Of a stretch of 64,000 nt of DNA, positions 52,981-64,000 are shown one piece after another. Numbering within the stretch: the stretch's first letter is position 1; each line of letters opens with the position of its first letter. The notes under the pieces were generated by a model, which was not told the DNA's origin, searched no databases, and saw only the letters and a list, made by a program, of their open reading frames with translations. Origin of the DNA: Rana temporaria (lineage: Eukaryota > Chordata > Amphibia > Anura > Ranidae); contig NC_053491.1 of assembly GCF_905171775.1 (NCBI RefSeq), positions 399,259,838 through 399,323,837 of the forward strand, in the 5' to 3' direction. Position numbers and translations under genes: made by a program.

Positions 52981-53236
52981 AGCAGAGCTTCACCCAAAAG
53001 TCCCAGAAGACTGCAGCTTGCGCAAGCAAAGTGGGCAGTCAGCTGTGAAGCCAGAAGCTGTCACAACCAAGTGCCCGCGGTTGAGATGATGGGGAACTAA
53101 AACTGGTGAAAAGAACGGCTCGGGTGGGCACATCGCTGGATCCTGGGACATGTGAGTATCTGTTTATGTAAAGTCAGCAATTACAGTTTTGTCGATTCTG
53201 GCTTTGAATTTTTACAAAGGTGACTACAGCTCCTCT
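52981..53236. mobile_element. Short TTAA-flanked MITE (AGCAGAGCTTCACCC)
   Basis: TTAA at 52977-52980 and 53237-53240. The ends AGCAGAGCTTC and AGCTCCTCT are weakly inverted. The right TTAA is shared with the next element. Confidence 0.62.
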
Positions 53237-53240
53237 TTAA

Positions 53241-53527
53241 CCACTTAAGACCCGGACCATTATGCAGGTTAAAGACCTTGCCCATTTTTGAGATTCGGCA
53301 CTGCGTCGCTTTAACTGACAATTGTGCGGTCGTGCGACGTGGCTCCCAAACAAAATCGGTGTCCTTTTTTTTCCCACAAATAGAGCTTTCTTTTGGTGGT
53401 ATTTGATCACCTGCGGTTTTTATTTTTCGCGCTATAAACAAAAATAGAGTGACAATTTCGAAAAAAATATATATTTTTTACTTTTTGCTATAATAAATAT
53501 CCCCCAAAAATATCTAAAAAAAATATT
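53241..53527 (+). mobile_element. TTAA MITE 5' fragment (CCACTTAAGACCC)
   Basis: Starts CCACTTAAGACCC after TTAA and carries the CACAAATAGAGCTTTCTTTT block and a poly-A-rich section. Truncated near 53527. Confidence 0.68.
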
Positions 53528-54135
53528 TTTTGCCAAACCCAATCAGAAACCCAATCATAGGGAAAGCTCAAGAACTACACAAACACGGCCACGGTAAAAG
53601 CCACTGTGCATGCCCAAACTGTGCCAGCCATTGGATCCGGAAGAATAGAATTAATGCATGCACTAAAACCCCAAATTGCACCTGTGCAATACACTGTAAT
53701 GTATGTACATGTTCCACAGCTGCAATCTCCCTGCAGTGCCCACAGTCTCCAACACAAGCCTCTCACTTTGTGAAGGATATACTCACCCTGGATATCTTTA
53801 GACAGTGTTCCTTGACTGGGATTCTTTTAGGCACCCAGACACAGGACCTCAGCAGGTAGGAATCTGTCCCAATGGTCCGCATTAAATTGGATTTAAGCTT
53901 GGAAGAAAATGTATAAAGAGCCAACTTATGCGAAGGAGGACTAAAATTAACTCTGTTATGAGCTACTGAGTGGGATTTTTTAGAAATCTGGGCTATGAGG
54001 TATTCTGAGTGTGAAGACTTCTCATTTGTATGCTGTCATGAAATCATCAGGGAATAGAAGGCTAATGCAGATAATGGTCCGCATATAATACATATACCAG
54101 CTGTATTTTTCATCACATTTTCTGATCTTATGTAC
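53528..54135. other. No gene recognised
   Basis: An open frame at 53530-53859 is Cys/His-rich by composition but shows no spacing of a known zinc finger and no homology I recognise. Confidence 0.4.
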
Positions 54136-54572
54136 TAGGCTTTGAAGTGGAAATTAAAAGTCAGCAGCAACAAATACTGCAGCTGCTGACTTTTAAAATA
54201 AAGACACTTACCTGTCCAGGGCGCCCGCGATGTCCTCATCCGAAGCCGACCCATCCGTTAGCTCCGGGTGGAGGCGCCGGCATTGCTAGTAAGGGAATCA
54301 CAGCCTGATTTCCTACTGCACATTCCCGAGTCGCGCTGCGTATTCTGAGTGGTCCTTGCTGTCTTCTGAGACCTGTGTGTCTCCCAGACAGCGTGGGGGG
54401 GGCGTACATGGCGTAGATCGCAGCGGAAACAATTTTTCGCTGGAAGTTGGAACAAACACCTGTATTAGACAAGTATCTGCTCCCCCCTGCCCCTGAAAGG
54501 TGCCAAATGTGACACCGAAGGAACACGATAAGCGGGAAGTTCCATTTTTGGGTGGAACTCCGCTTTACAGTC
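54136..54572. mobile_element. MITE with CTTTGAAGTGGAA / GTGGAACTCCGCTTTA ends
   Basis: The AAAAGTCAGCAGC and GCTGCTGACTTTTA inner repeat and CACTTACCTGTCCAGGG are shared with 37448-37995. The reverse form also appears degraded at 21589-21852. Confidence 0.62.
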
Positions 54573-55444
54573 AAAGATTTTACATTTTAACCAGGGTGCT
54601 TTATTATCTCAAAAAGCTAGTCAGTGTGCTTCCCCACCCAGAGGTACTAATTGTTATGAAACCATATAAACTTTTTAAAATGTTAAGCCTTCAAAATGCT
54701 TAGATAATAGAATGTAAAAAAGGATGTGAATGAGATCAAAATGTATGTCTCTGTCCCCTAAATGAAGTGAGCTTGGATCAGTTGTATAGCAGTAGGTACT
54801 TCTGTACCTGGGCCACCACCTACCTCTATGTTTTACCAATATAGTATACACAATGGGAAAAGGGACAGTGATGTAAAAATCTTTCCCTTTACACTTTCCT
54901 TTTCATGTGTCACATTTACAGATCAGTCTCACTTGCCTCACTGTTAGACATATGGGCAAGGGATGTCTTAAGAGACTGGGCGTGAGTTACTAATAGAAAT
55001 GACCCCACCAGAGGAAATCAGTCATTATGGCACACCCTAATGACTGAGGATTAATAAATAAGGGAAACATGCTGGTGAGGGTTTGTTTAGCTTGTTTCCA
55101 ATTTATGTCACATTCATTACTTTAACAATCAGAAGATATATTTATCTTTGGAATCATAACGTTCGTCTAGCAACACACCCTCATTGACACACTGCTAATA
55201 GCAAACACACAAGCACTAAATGGTGACAGTAGAGGGTACTGCATGTACTTTACTTTACTGCTTTATCTATATGTACCACAAAGAAAGTAGCATATAAAAT
55301 GTTTTCTCAAAGTATTTCCCATATATATAATTAACAACCTGTTAATGTGTAAATTGCATGGATTGGTTTTTTACAGTAAAATATTTAATATGCATATTAT
55401 AGCATATATAGGTCAGGTGCTCTATGAAATAAATATCCACCTTG
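54573..55444. other. No feature recognised
   Basis: Ordinary AT-rich DNA. Confidence 0.4.
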
Positions 55445-55452
55445 CTTTAAAT

Positions 55453-55637
55453 CAGTGTTTCTCAATTCCAGTCCTCAGGCCCCCCCAACAGGTCAGGTTT
55501 TCAGGATTTCCATTATTTTGCACAGGTGATTTGATCAGTTTCACTGCCTTAGTAATCACCACAGCCTTTTCATCTGAGAGAAATCCTGAAAACCTGACCT
55601 GTTGGGGGGGCCTGAGGACTGGAATTGAGAAACACTG
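55453..55637. mobile_element. Palindromic hAT MITE (CAGTGTTTCTCAA) with 8-bp duplication
   Basis: CAGTGTTTCTCAATTCCAG and its exact inverse close a 185-bp element, with ~60-bp arms. CTTTAAAT flanks it at 55445-55452 and 55638-55645. A classic small hAT MITE. Confidence 0.85.
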
Positions 55638-55688
55638 CTTTAAATCCAGGCTGACTTTTATTTTGGTTATAATCTGGTAGGAATATTG

Positions 55689-55803
55689 GGCCAGATTCAC
55701 ATAGGTTAGCGGATCTTTAGATCCGCGTAACCTATGTGATTTAAGATCCGCCGCCGCAAGTTTTTGAGGCAAGTGGGTAATTCACAAAGCACTTACCTCA
55801 AAA
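55689..55803. mobile_element. Fragment of a CAGATTCA-group MITE
   Basis: GGGCCAGATTCACATAGG at the left and the AGGCAAGTG...AATTCACAAAGCAC segment match the family; the right part is missing. Confidence 0.55.
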
Positions 55804-56088
55804 CTTTTTCGGGTTTCATCGGACAAAAAGTTTGGTCTGCAAACGGACAAACTTTACGGCAACAAAAGTCTGATGGTGCCTAGTCCGACCGTGTGTACAG
55901 CAAGCCATCGGACTTTTGCACAAAGTGCAAATACGCATGCTCAGAACCAATGTTAAAATCAACCAACAATAGCAGAAGTTAACCAAAGGGTGGCAGTAAA
56001 GAGCAGAAAAACCATGTGATGTTGGGAAAGTTTTAGAAAAGCTTGCAGAAAAGTCAGAGCGTGTGTATGCTATGGGTGTGACCAAACA

Positions 56089-57370
56089 GAAAACAATTTT
56101 GTGGCGCTAAAAATAATAATAATGATAATGATAAGGTACTAATAGTCTGTGTTAACACCAATTGACAGTGTAATCAAATGAAAAAGTCCATGTATAATAA
56201 ATCAATGACAATAGATAGTTAAAAATAAACTGTTGATGGATGAGTAATCAAGTGAATGGTTCCAAACACCACGGTGAATCAAAGTAAATGATTTGTGAAA
56301 ATGACCACCACCAGAAGCGGAGGCTTACCAGAGGTATTGAACCCAAATAAGCATACGCTTAAAGGGTCAATACAAGCTGAATGTAAGTTGGTGAAGACCA
56401 CATCAACCGGATCTGGATATACGATTGGGAGGATACCCTGAAGACATCACGTAAACCAGCACAGGGGGGAATGGCAGCAACTTGGAGGTAATTCTCAAAG
56501 GATCAGGCCGTATCCAAAGTGCATAAATGAAAACGAAGGCACATAGTGTGATACCGTAACAATGTTGAGATTTAATAACGGTTAAAAACACTTACAGTTT
56601 TGCTGAATAAAAAGGACATCAATAAGAAATAGTGCATGGCAGCAGCAGAGTCCCGACGCGTTTCGCAATAGTTTGCATCATCTGACCCCAGATGATGCAA
56701 ACTATTGCGAAACACGTCGGGACTCTGCTGCTGCCATGCACTATTTCTTATTGATGTCCTTTTTATTCAGCAAAACTGTAAGTGTTTTTAACCGTTATTA
56801 AATCTCAACATTGTTACGGTATCACACTATGTGCCTTCGTTTTCCTTTATGCACTTTGGATACGGCCTGATCCTTTGAGAATTACCTCCAAGTTGCTGCC
56901 ATTCCCCCCTGTGCTGGTTTACGTGATGTCTTCAGGGTATCCTCCCAATCGTATATGCAGATCCGGTTGATGTGGTCTTCACCAACTTACATTCAGCTTG
57001 TATTGACCCTTTAAGCGTATGCTTATTTGGGTTCAATACCTCTGGTAAGCCTCCGCTTCTGGTGGTGGTCATTTTCACAAATCATTTACTTTGATTCACC
57101 GTGGTGTTTGGAACCATTCACTTGATTACTCATCCATCAACAGTTTATTTTTAACTATCTACTGTCATTGATTTATTATACATGGACTTTTTCATTTGAT
57201 TACACTGTCAATTGGTGTTAACACAGACTATTAGTACCTTATCATTATCATTATTATTATTTTTAGCGCCACAAAATTGTTTTCTGTTTTTTTCACTGCT
57301 TTCTTGTTTCACTGGATTGTTTGTGGCTGCTAAGTATTTGGATAGCGCAGATTTATTTTTGTTTTTGTAT
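56089..57370. mobile_element. Foldback retroposon R4: 1.2-kb near-perfect palindrome, 18-bp duplication
   Basis: TATGGGTGTGACCA(A/G)ACA is duplicated at 56071-56088 and 57371-57388 (17 of 18 identical). Arms of about 600 bp (from 56084 and 57289) mirror around 56686.5, separated by ACCC. Matching 62-codon frames on the two arms differ at only two residues. About 81 bp after the right arm is not mirrored. The arm ends carry TTTTGTGGCGCTAAAAATAA. Two head-to-head hammerhead-like motifs sit at the centre. Confidence 0.85.
56655..56718. ncRNA. Head-to-head hammerhead-like motifs at the R4 centre
   Basis: Minus strand: CAGATGA (56684-56678), hairpin GCAA/TTGC, GAAACGCGTC ending 56655. Plus strand: CAGATGA (56689-56695), the same hairpin, GAAA at 56709-56712 then CACGTC to 56718. 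A hammerhead core is CUGAUGA, stem II, GAAA, then a short stem III and GUC. Only U4 deviates here. Catalysis is not demonstrated. Confidence 0.5.
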
Positions 57371-57523
57371 TATGGGTGTGACCAGACAACTCCCTTCGGA
57401 CAAAAATCCAAGGGAAAGTTTGTTTGATGTCCGACCGTGTGTACGAGGCTTAAGACTGGAATGTCATTAAAGTTCATGTGCATGTAAAGGTAGGCAACCC
57501 AATACTTTTGACAATATAGTGTA

Positions 57524-57965
57524 AAGCCCCATACATACGGTTGGACTTTTTGACAACAAACTTCAAAATGAGCAGGTTTTAAAAAAAATCCGTCCGTGTG
57601 TACGCTCCATCGGACAAGCTTTTTCGGTTTTCATCAGACAAAAGTTCGCTCTGCAAACCGACAAACTTTCCGGCAACAAAAGTCCTACGGTGCAAAGTCC
57701 TATCGTGTGTACAGAAGTCCATCAGACTTTTGTCCAAAGTACAAACACGTATGCTCAGAACCAATGTTAAAATCAACTAACAATAGCAAAAGTTGACCAA
57801 AGGATGGTGGTAAAGAGCAGAAAAAAGCTAAAAAAACACGTGATTTTGGGAAAGTTTGCTGAAAAAGTCCTGCCGTGTGTATGCATACCAAGTTCACGGC
57901 CAACGCCCTTCAAACAAAAATCCACAGAAAAGTTTATTAAAATCCGACCGTGTGTATCAGGCTTT
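57524..57965. mobile_element. TCCGACCGTGTGTAC-type MITE, uninterrupted copy
   Basis: Ends AAAGCCCCATACATACGG and CCGTGTGTATCAGGCTTT are inverted. It serves as the empty-site reference for the R4 insertion. Confidence 0.7.
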
Positions 57966-58356
57966 AGACTTCAGGGGCCGTGCAGGACACTGCACTGCAA
58001 AATAGTTAAATCTTAACGCCAGATTTTTGGGTACCCCTATTTTCCCCCAGCCACTCCGCTGCATCTTCAGTGTTGTTATGGTTCCTCTTCTTCTTACTCC
58101 AGTGGTGGTAAGAGATGGTGGAGGATGGCACCAAGCAGCAATGTCAGGACTATTCCTGATAGGAAACTCCAGCAAAGTAATTAATATTCTAAAAACAGAG
58201 GATAACTGCAGTTTTGTTTTAAAAATCATCATTGTAATAAGCCTAAATCAACAATACTGTATAACCTGCCAAGCATTTTTCCACATAAACAAAGATTTTG
58301 CCAAGGTCTGCCTCTTAACTCATTAACCGCATTAAGGTAAAAAAAAATTACCCTCA
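57966..58356. other. No feature recognised
   Basis: Spacer between two MITEs; no coding evidence. Confidence 0.4.
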
Positions 58357-58771
58357 TGCCCAATACACACGACCGGTTTGTCTGATGAAAACGAACCGAT
58401 GGATTTTTTCATCAGATATCCGATGAAGCTGACTTTCATCAGTCTTGTCTACACACCATCGGTTAAAAAATCTGATCGTGTCCAACGCGGTGACGTAAAA
58501 CACAACGACGTGCAGAGAAAAATGAAGTTCAATGCTTCCGAGCATGCGTCGACTTGATTCTGAGCATGCATAGATTTTTGACCGATGGATTTCCCCACAG
58601 ACGATCGTTTTTTTTCTACCGGTTTTTTAACCATACGAAAATTTTAAAACAGGTTCTATTTTTTTTCACCGATGGAAAAAAACTGATGGGGCCCACACAC
58701 GATCGGTTCGTCTGATGAAAACTGTTCATCGGTCCGTTTTCATCAGACGAACCGATCGTGTGTACAGGGCA
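58357..58771. mobile_element. Palindromic MITE, TGCCC(A)ATACACACGACCGG type
   Basis: Reverse-orientation, high-identity copy of 8161-8572; the interior AATGCTTCCGAGCATGCGTC and AAAATTTTAAAACAGG blocks are shared. Confidence 0.76.
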
Positions 58772-59089
58772 TTAGAACCATTTTAAGGTTTAAAGTGTTC
58801 TGGGCTCATTACAATATTAATTTTGAAAAAGGCGCAGTTATCCTTTGAGTTGTAGTTGGGCTTTAAAGGAAAATAACCTTTTTTAGAACAAAGCAGATTT
58901 CTTACAGAAAATTATATTTCTGATTCAGCACACAGGTAACAGGCTAGCAGGTATCAATACATGTAACAGACATTATGATGCCTACACTGTTGGCATTTTA
59001 GAAGCAGACCTTCACTTGGTGCAACAGTTCAGAGCAGGACAACTCATTAGTATTGCTACCTCATACATATATATTATGAGCAGGTACTG

Positions 59090-59607
59090 GTTTTTTTTTT
59101 TTAGACAATATATATTTTATTGAAATTTTCATCATAAAAATTTTACAGAACGAGAAAAAGAGAAAGGACAAAGCTTAGGTAAATAACATAGCCTATAGGT
59201 GCAAAAAATACAATTGGCAGCATGGATGTTGTTGTTAACGTGTATAAAGCCAACAACAAATAAAGCAAAAACAAAATGTGTAAAATATTAGGTACCAAAA
59301 TTAAATATATAAGATAAGGGCACAAGAGGGGAGAAAAAAAGGGAGATGGGCTTGTCTGTGTCGTGACCTAATGGTGTAAAAGAATAGGGATTAGGAAGGT
59401 TCGGAGGCCAAATAGAAGAGTTCTAAGATAGTAAAGTTAAAAAATTAGAGCTATTCATGAAAGATATCCAAGGGGACCATATTTCCTGTCCTGATACTGA
59501 TTTAAAATCTTACATTATATTGCCTTCAGGATTTCTCTTGCAGTGCTGTGAGGGGTATAGTTGGCATACCACTGACCATGTCAGCCTCTCTCAAGGGAGC
59601 TCTTGGC
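59090..59607 (-). mobile_element. Probable LINE 3' end with poly(A) (minus strand)
   Basis: A T-run at about 59090-59102 is followed by ATATATTTTATTGAAATTTTC, which on the minus strand gives an AATAAAATATAT-type 3' end before poly(A). No ORF remains. The element is cut by the MITE at 59608. Family not assigned. Confidence 0.45.
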
Positions 59608-60355
59608 AACAATGGGTCAGATTCATGAAGACTTACGACGGGCGTATCAGTAGATACGCCGTCGTAAGTCCGAATCCCCGCCGTCGTATATTTAAGCGTA
59701 TTCTCAAACTGAGATACGCTTAAATGTTGCTAAGATACGACCGGCGTAAGTCTCCTACGCCGTCGTATCTTAGCTGCATATTTACGCTGGCCTCTAGGGG
59801 CGTGTACGCTGATTTACGCCTAGAATATGTAAATCAGCTAGATACACCTATTCACGAACGTACGCCCGGCCGTCGCAGTAAAGATACGCCATTTACATAA
59901 GGCGTTTTCAGGCGTAAAGATAAACCACCAAAAAGATGGCACAGCCAATGTTAAGTATGGACATCGGAACCGCGTAGAATTTTTCACGTTTTACGTCGTT
60001 TGCGTAAGTCGTCCGTGAATGGGGCTGGGTGTAAGTTACGTTCACGTCGAAACCAATGAGTCTTTGCGGCGTAATTTGGAGCATGCGCACTGGGATACGT
60101 CCACGGACGGCGTATGCGCCGTTCGTTAGAAACGTCAAATACGTGGGGTCACGAGTATTTAGCATAGAACACGCCCCCAACCAGCCTATTTTGAATTAGG
60201 CGGGCTTGCGCCGGCCCAGTTACACTACGCCGCCGTAAGTTGGAGCGCAACTTCTTTGTGAATACAGGACCTGCCGCTCTAACTTACGGCGGCGTAGTGT
60301 ATCTGAGATACGCTACGCCCGCCTATAGATAGGCACATCTCTGTGAATCTAGCCC
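59608..60355. mobile_element. MITE with GGGTCAGATTCA / TGAATCTAGCCC termini, AAT flanks
   Basis: Ends GGGTCAGATTCATG and GTGAATCTAGCCC with AAT on both sides, a possible 3-bp duplication. It is the best-preserved member of the group and lacks the SINE found in 18840-20107. Confidence 0.78.
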
Positions 60356-63300
60356 AATGTTTTTATATCACAGTAGAGAAAAAGCCTATAATTCTGCTAT
60401 GTAGCATGCACCAGACTACAGTCCCCCAAGATCTTTCCTGAAAAGTCATTTTGATCAAAAATCCAAAAGTTCTTGCTTACAAGAATCTGGATGGTTCCAG
60501 GTATAAAAGGATTAAAAGTTCTAAACGTTAAATTAATTAGGAGCAGTCTCCAGAAGCTGATTGTGAAGAGGCATCTTGAGACTCAAGTTGGTATCGTAAA
60601 TCAAATGTTTTTATAGTGCTTCAAAAACCTCATTTATCAAGAAAAACATTTTGCTTAAGCCCCACACTGAACCAACAATGGGAATACAGCATAGCATCAT
60701 ATAGTACATTTTTGCACTAACACCTAATTGTTTGGTATCAATTTTGTTTCATTTTTCAATTTATGTCTTTAAACTGATGTTTTATTTTTTTATTTTTTTT
60801 CAATATGCATATATAATCTTTGATTTACAGATGGTCATCTATTACAGGGTGCATCCATAACACATGAGTGATAGATCATTATGGGTTAGGTAGGTAAAGA
60901 AAACACAGAGCTGAAGCCGGTTGCCTTGATGCTTATTACTTTTATTGAAAAATCATACACATTGGAGCAGAAAAGGTAGGGAGAACAAGCTGCTGTTCAC
61001 CACTGTTGACCCCACTGTCTTGTTTATTATTTATGCATTTGCTTTTGGTGAGATCCTGTATATCCCCTGTTGTTTGTGTGTTAGTTAGTACAGCCCTAGT
61101 TAGACACTAACAACTACCCTTGCTAAAATGTATTTTCACTTTTCACTTTTAGACAGGAATTTCTTTACACATTCAAGAATGACAAGGAAAATCATCTTTG
61201 TGCCAGCCTCATGTTAACTACATTTTGAAGAGTTTTCTTGGTGAGTTGACATTGCCAGTAGATCTTGTCAAGTCAGCAAGTTGCCATACTGTTCATTCAG
61301 GCAATGTTCCAGGAGGTATGCCCCCTTATATTTGAGACAAAACAGGTATGTAAGCTTAGCTTAGCTTGAGTTACTGAGGTCTTTAAACAACAGGCTTTTT
61401 AACAGTAAGTGAGAAGGCTGGTAAACATAAATATTAGTGTATGCTAGCTGGATCTAAAACTGGAAATTTTTATACGCAATATTTCCTATTTACCTGACCA
61501 AAAGAAATAAAGGAATAACATACAGTATACACCAAACCACTCTACATATCATTAAATGCAAAAGGAATATGATGAAAATCTGAAAAAAAATATTCACTAT
61601 AAGACACATAGGTACGCAGGTATATGAGATAAAAGTTAATTTTTCTGAGCCAAATGTTTATTTTTCTGGGAAAAGAAGATTCTTCACTAAGAACAGTAAG
61701 AAAAATAATTTACTTGTATAACTGAATGTTATGTATCCATGGAGTAACCTCTTGGCAATGATGGTAGACTCCAATAATGGTAAGGCAATGTGCAGGACTG
61801 GGAAGTATTGGCAATCAGCAATTCAGTGGGCAGGTCTGACAGCTCTGATTGGTTGTTGTGTTTCTGCAGAATGTTGTGGACTGGAGCCATTTGGCTTGAT
61901 AGGACAGTGAAGGTACAACATGGGTGCTGGTGTGCGGGCCTGTTGTTGCTAAATCTAATTGCTCAATATTTATCCAAAATGTGTGCACAGAGCTGTAACT
62001 GGAAACATATGGGACATCTGGATTGCAGTTGGGGATGTTATTATTTGAATAAGGAAATCCATATAGAGGTATAATATGAACAGATGGATAATAGTACCTA
62101 TGTTAATTAACTCTTTCTATGCCTGAAAATAGTGCAAGGAAATGTTTTTCTATAATAAAAAAAAATGATCTTAATGAAACAGGACTTGACATTGCATAGG
62201 ATAAAACATGCTACCATTTGAACAGTTTTAAAGTATAATTTATTTCGGACAGCTCCACCCAAGACTGGAATGCGTATTTTGGGGCAAGTGCTGGAAAGAA
62301 TAGCATTATATATAGTAAGCTACTTGCTTGGGATTTTTACCTAGAAAACTGCAAGTACTTTTTTAGCAATGAATATCGACCCCGGAACTGTTGCAGAACT
62401 TAGAAGTTTTAAAACAGTGTTAAACCCAAAAGCAAACATTTATGATATTGCAGCTTACTAGTTCTTAGATTTGATGGCTGTATTAGCTTCCTTTTTTAGT
62501 CTTTCTTTCATCTATTTTCATTTGGTGATTCAGACAGCAAATCTGCTGTTTTTCAGTGGCTCAAGCTTTCCAGCAGAATGTATCAGTTTACATGGATGTA
62601 ACTGATTATAATGTGTTAGCTGGAGTTTGACTTTAATTTGTTATTGAATTCAAATCTGCTAATACATTCAACCCCCCCCCCCCCAGACTTACAATCCTCC
62701 AGTATGGTGTCTCAATAATACGGAAGGTGTGTTACTGGTCAGATCACCAGGTGAAAACAGAGGGAGAAAAAGCCAAAGAATAGGAAATAAATGCAGCCGC
62801 CACATCTAATGATTGGTAAGCTGCAATATATTACATTTTTGGTTTTAATACCAGGTAAAGATGATATTTGGGTTTGCTGCTGCCAAGGGTTCAAGACAAA
62901 CCCTGGGCACTGGAGATGTGCTGTCCCAGTAAATTTATGTCCTCTATTGCCCAGAGGAATTTTTTTATGTCTTATTGAACTGCATGGCTTTTGAAGTATG
63001 GCAAGCAGGTTTAGATGGGCCAAGAATGGGGCTTGGTATAACCCCCCTCATTTTTAAAAGTGGGAAGTACAGAGCAGCCATAATGTCAGTGTATTGTATT
63101 CTGCTGAAAGAAAGAAAGCATAGGGACAGCTTACAAACTTCACAAGGAGAGATTAGGTTCAGTTGGGAAATTGCACTTTATTACCGATTGTCATCTGTTT
63201 GAGCATACAAACCATTTGCTGCCTTATTATTGCCTTATTATTGGGGGCAATTGTGTATTTTATTTTCTTTAATGCTTGATTTGAGGTCAGTGGTCACTGT

Positions 63301-64000
63301 TATATGCTGTCCTATCTGCTTTCCCATAGTTTTTGTTTAATGCAAGTAAGCTTTGTTTCGGGAAGGGGGGGGGGGTGTTATGTTCTGGGGGGGAACTGCT
63401 TTTATTTTTATGTATTTATTTATGTATATTTTGCTGCAAAGCAAAACAGTGTACATTTGCTCCAAGGGTGGTTATTTTTATTTGGAGGATTTATTTTATC
63501 TTATGTTGATAGAGACCTTTTTTAGTTTCAGTGTGCTCGAAGCACAGCACTCACTTGTTACTGACATCTATTCTTTGTCACCTGCTCTTATAGCTGCTTT
63601 TTTAGAGTGCAAGAACAGTATGCACCTTAACCACCTCAAATTGTATTAGTGTAATTCCCATACCTTCCCCCCAATTCCTGTAGTAAAAAACAAAGTTAGG
63701 AATACACTGGTTAGGTCTATTTTCTCTCATTTAATCTGTTCTGCTGCTGGTCAACGTTACAGTGCTGTATTCTCTGAATTGTAATAATTTCTTTAGTGAA
63801 GCCTATGACTTGTTGTCTCTAGTAAAGTTGGGCCTAATCTTGCTCATTATAACTGTCCAATTTTACATTGTTGTATAATCTACAGTCTTTTGGCCTATTA
63901 TCACTGAATAAAGCTGGCTCTCTCTACACTGCTTAATTTCTGCAGTATTTTAAGTAAATGTGGGTCTTGCCTCGCTCATTAATTGTTCTGCTGCTACACA
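60356..64000. other. No gene recognised
   Basis: About 3.6 kb of AT-rich DNA with a C-run near 62672-62684, a G-run near 63366-63375, and a diverged repeat at 62735-62850 related to gastrokine intron 1. Frames are under 100 codons with no known domain. Confidence 0.45.

Larger units (their letters stand above)
55804..57453. mobile_element. TCCGACCGTGTGTAC-type MITE interrupted by retroposon R4
   Basis: The left part (55804-56088) and right part (57371-57453) align in order with the uninterrupted sister at 57524-57965. For example, CTCAGAACCAATGTTAAAAT is in the left part and TCCGACCGTGTGTACGAGG at the right end. The 1.28-kb insertion lies between the two halves. Confidence 0.75.

Noticed and set aside
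53530..53859. Cys-rich 109-codon frame as a zinc-finger or toxin-like peptide
   Set aside because: No signal peptide, no regular cysteine spacing, and no exon signals; likely chance.
56403..56970. Two matching 62-codon frames as a duplicated small gene
   Set aside because: They are the same non-coding arm sequence of the palindrome read on opposite strands; no codon-bias or domain evidence.
60356..64000. A second gastrokine paralogue near the right edge
   Set aside because: Gastrokines cluster in mammals, so both strands were read for WNS-x-W, RAC-V and ALC-K-like codons; none was found.

Overview
The window is vertebrate nuclear DNA, almost certainly from a frog and probably a ranid-like anuran with a large genome. 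That assignment is inferred from the mobile-element repertoire: very abundant TTAA-flanked MITEs, palindromic GTACACACGA-type MITEs, hAT foldbacks, Tc1 copies, Penelope-like elements, and L1/Tx1 and CR1/L2-like LINEs. There is no bacterial or organellar signature, and most long open frames are shadows of repeats.

One host gene is recognisable: a gastrokine-type secreted BRICHOS protein on the minus strand, closest to gastrokine-1. Six coding exons (45795 down to 28605) join in frame to give 179 residues, with GT/AG splice sites at every intron, a TATA-like promoter near 45853 and overlapping AATAAA signals near 28472. Intron 5 is about 9.8 kb and carries hAT, Tc1 and MITE insertions.

Layout. 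1-9.8 kb: nested MITEs, a hAT foldback with a 77-bp tandem array, and two divergent Penelope 3' ends in opposite orientation flanking a TTAA element. 9.8-12.8 kb: nothing recognised. 12.8-16.6 kb: a broken Penelope reverse transcriptase/GIY-YIG element abutting a broken L1/Tx1-like reverse transcriptase. 16.6-28.2 kb: stacked MITEs, a tRNA-derived SINE with an internal empty-site control, three minisatellites and a CR1/L2-like 3' end. 28.4-45.9 kb: the gastrokine gene. 46-60.4 kb: more TTAA elements, a Tc1 copy whose terminal repeat is split by a TTAA MITE, and a 1.2-kb near-perfect palindrome. 60.4-64 kb: no recognisable gene.

The least ordinary signal is a set of four insertions (1374-1521, 44919-45267, 47444-48195, 56089-57370). 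Each is flanked by direct repeats of 15-18 bp, as in LINE-type retroposition. At least three carry a motif of the form C-U-x-GAUGA, hairpin, GAAAC(N)GUC that is about one change away from a hammerhead ribozyme core. Two of them are foldbacks with a unique tail on one side. A comparable motif sits in the 3' end of the Penelope copy at 5.6 kb. This suggests a small non-autonomous, ribozyme-bearing retroposon family, possibly mobilised by Penelope or another retroelement.
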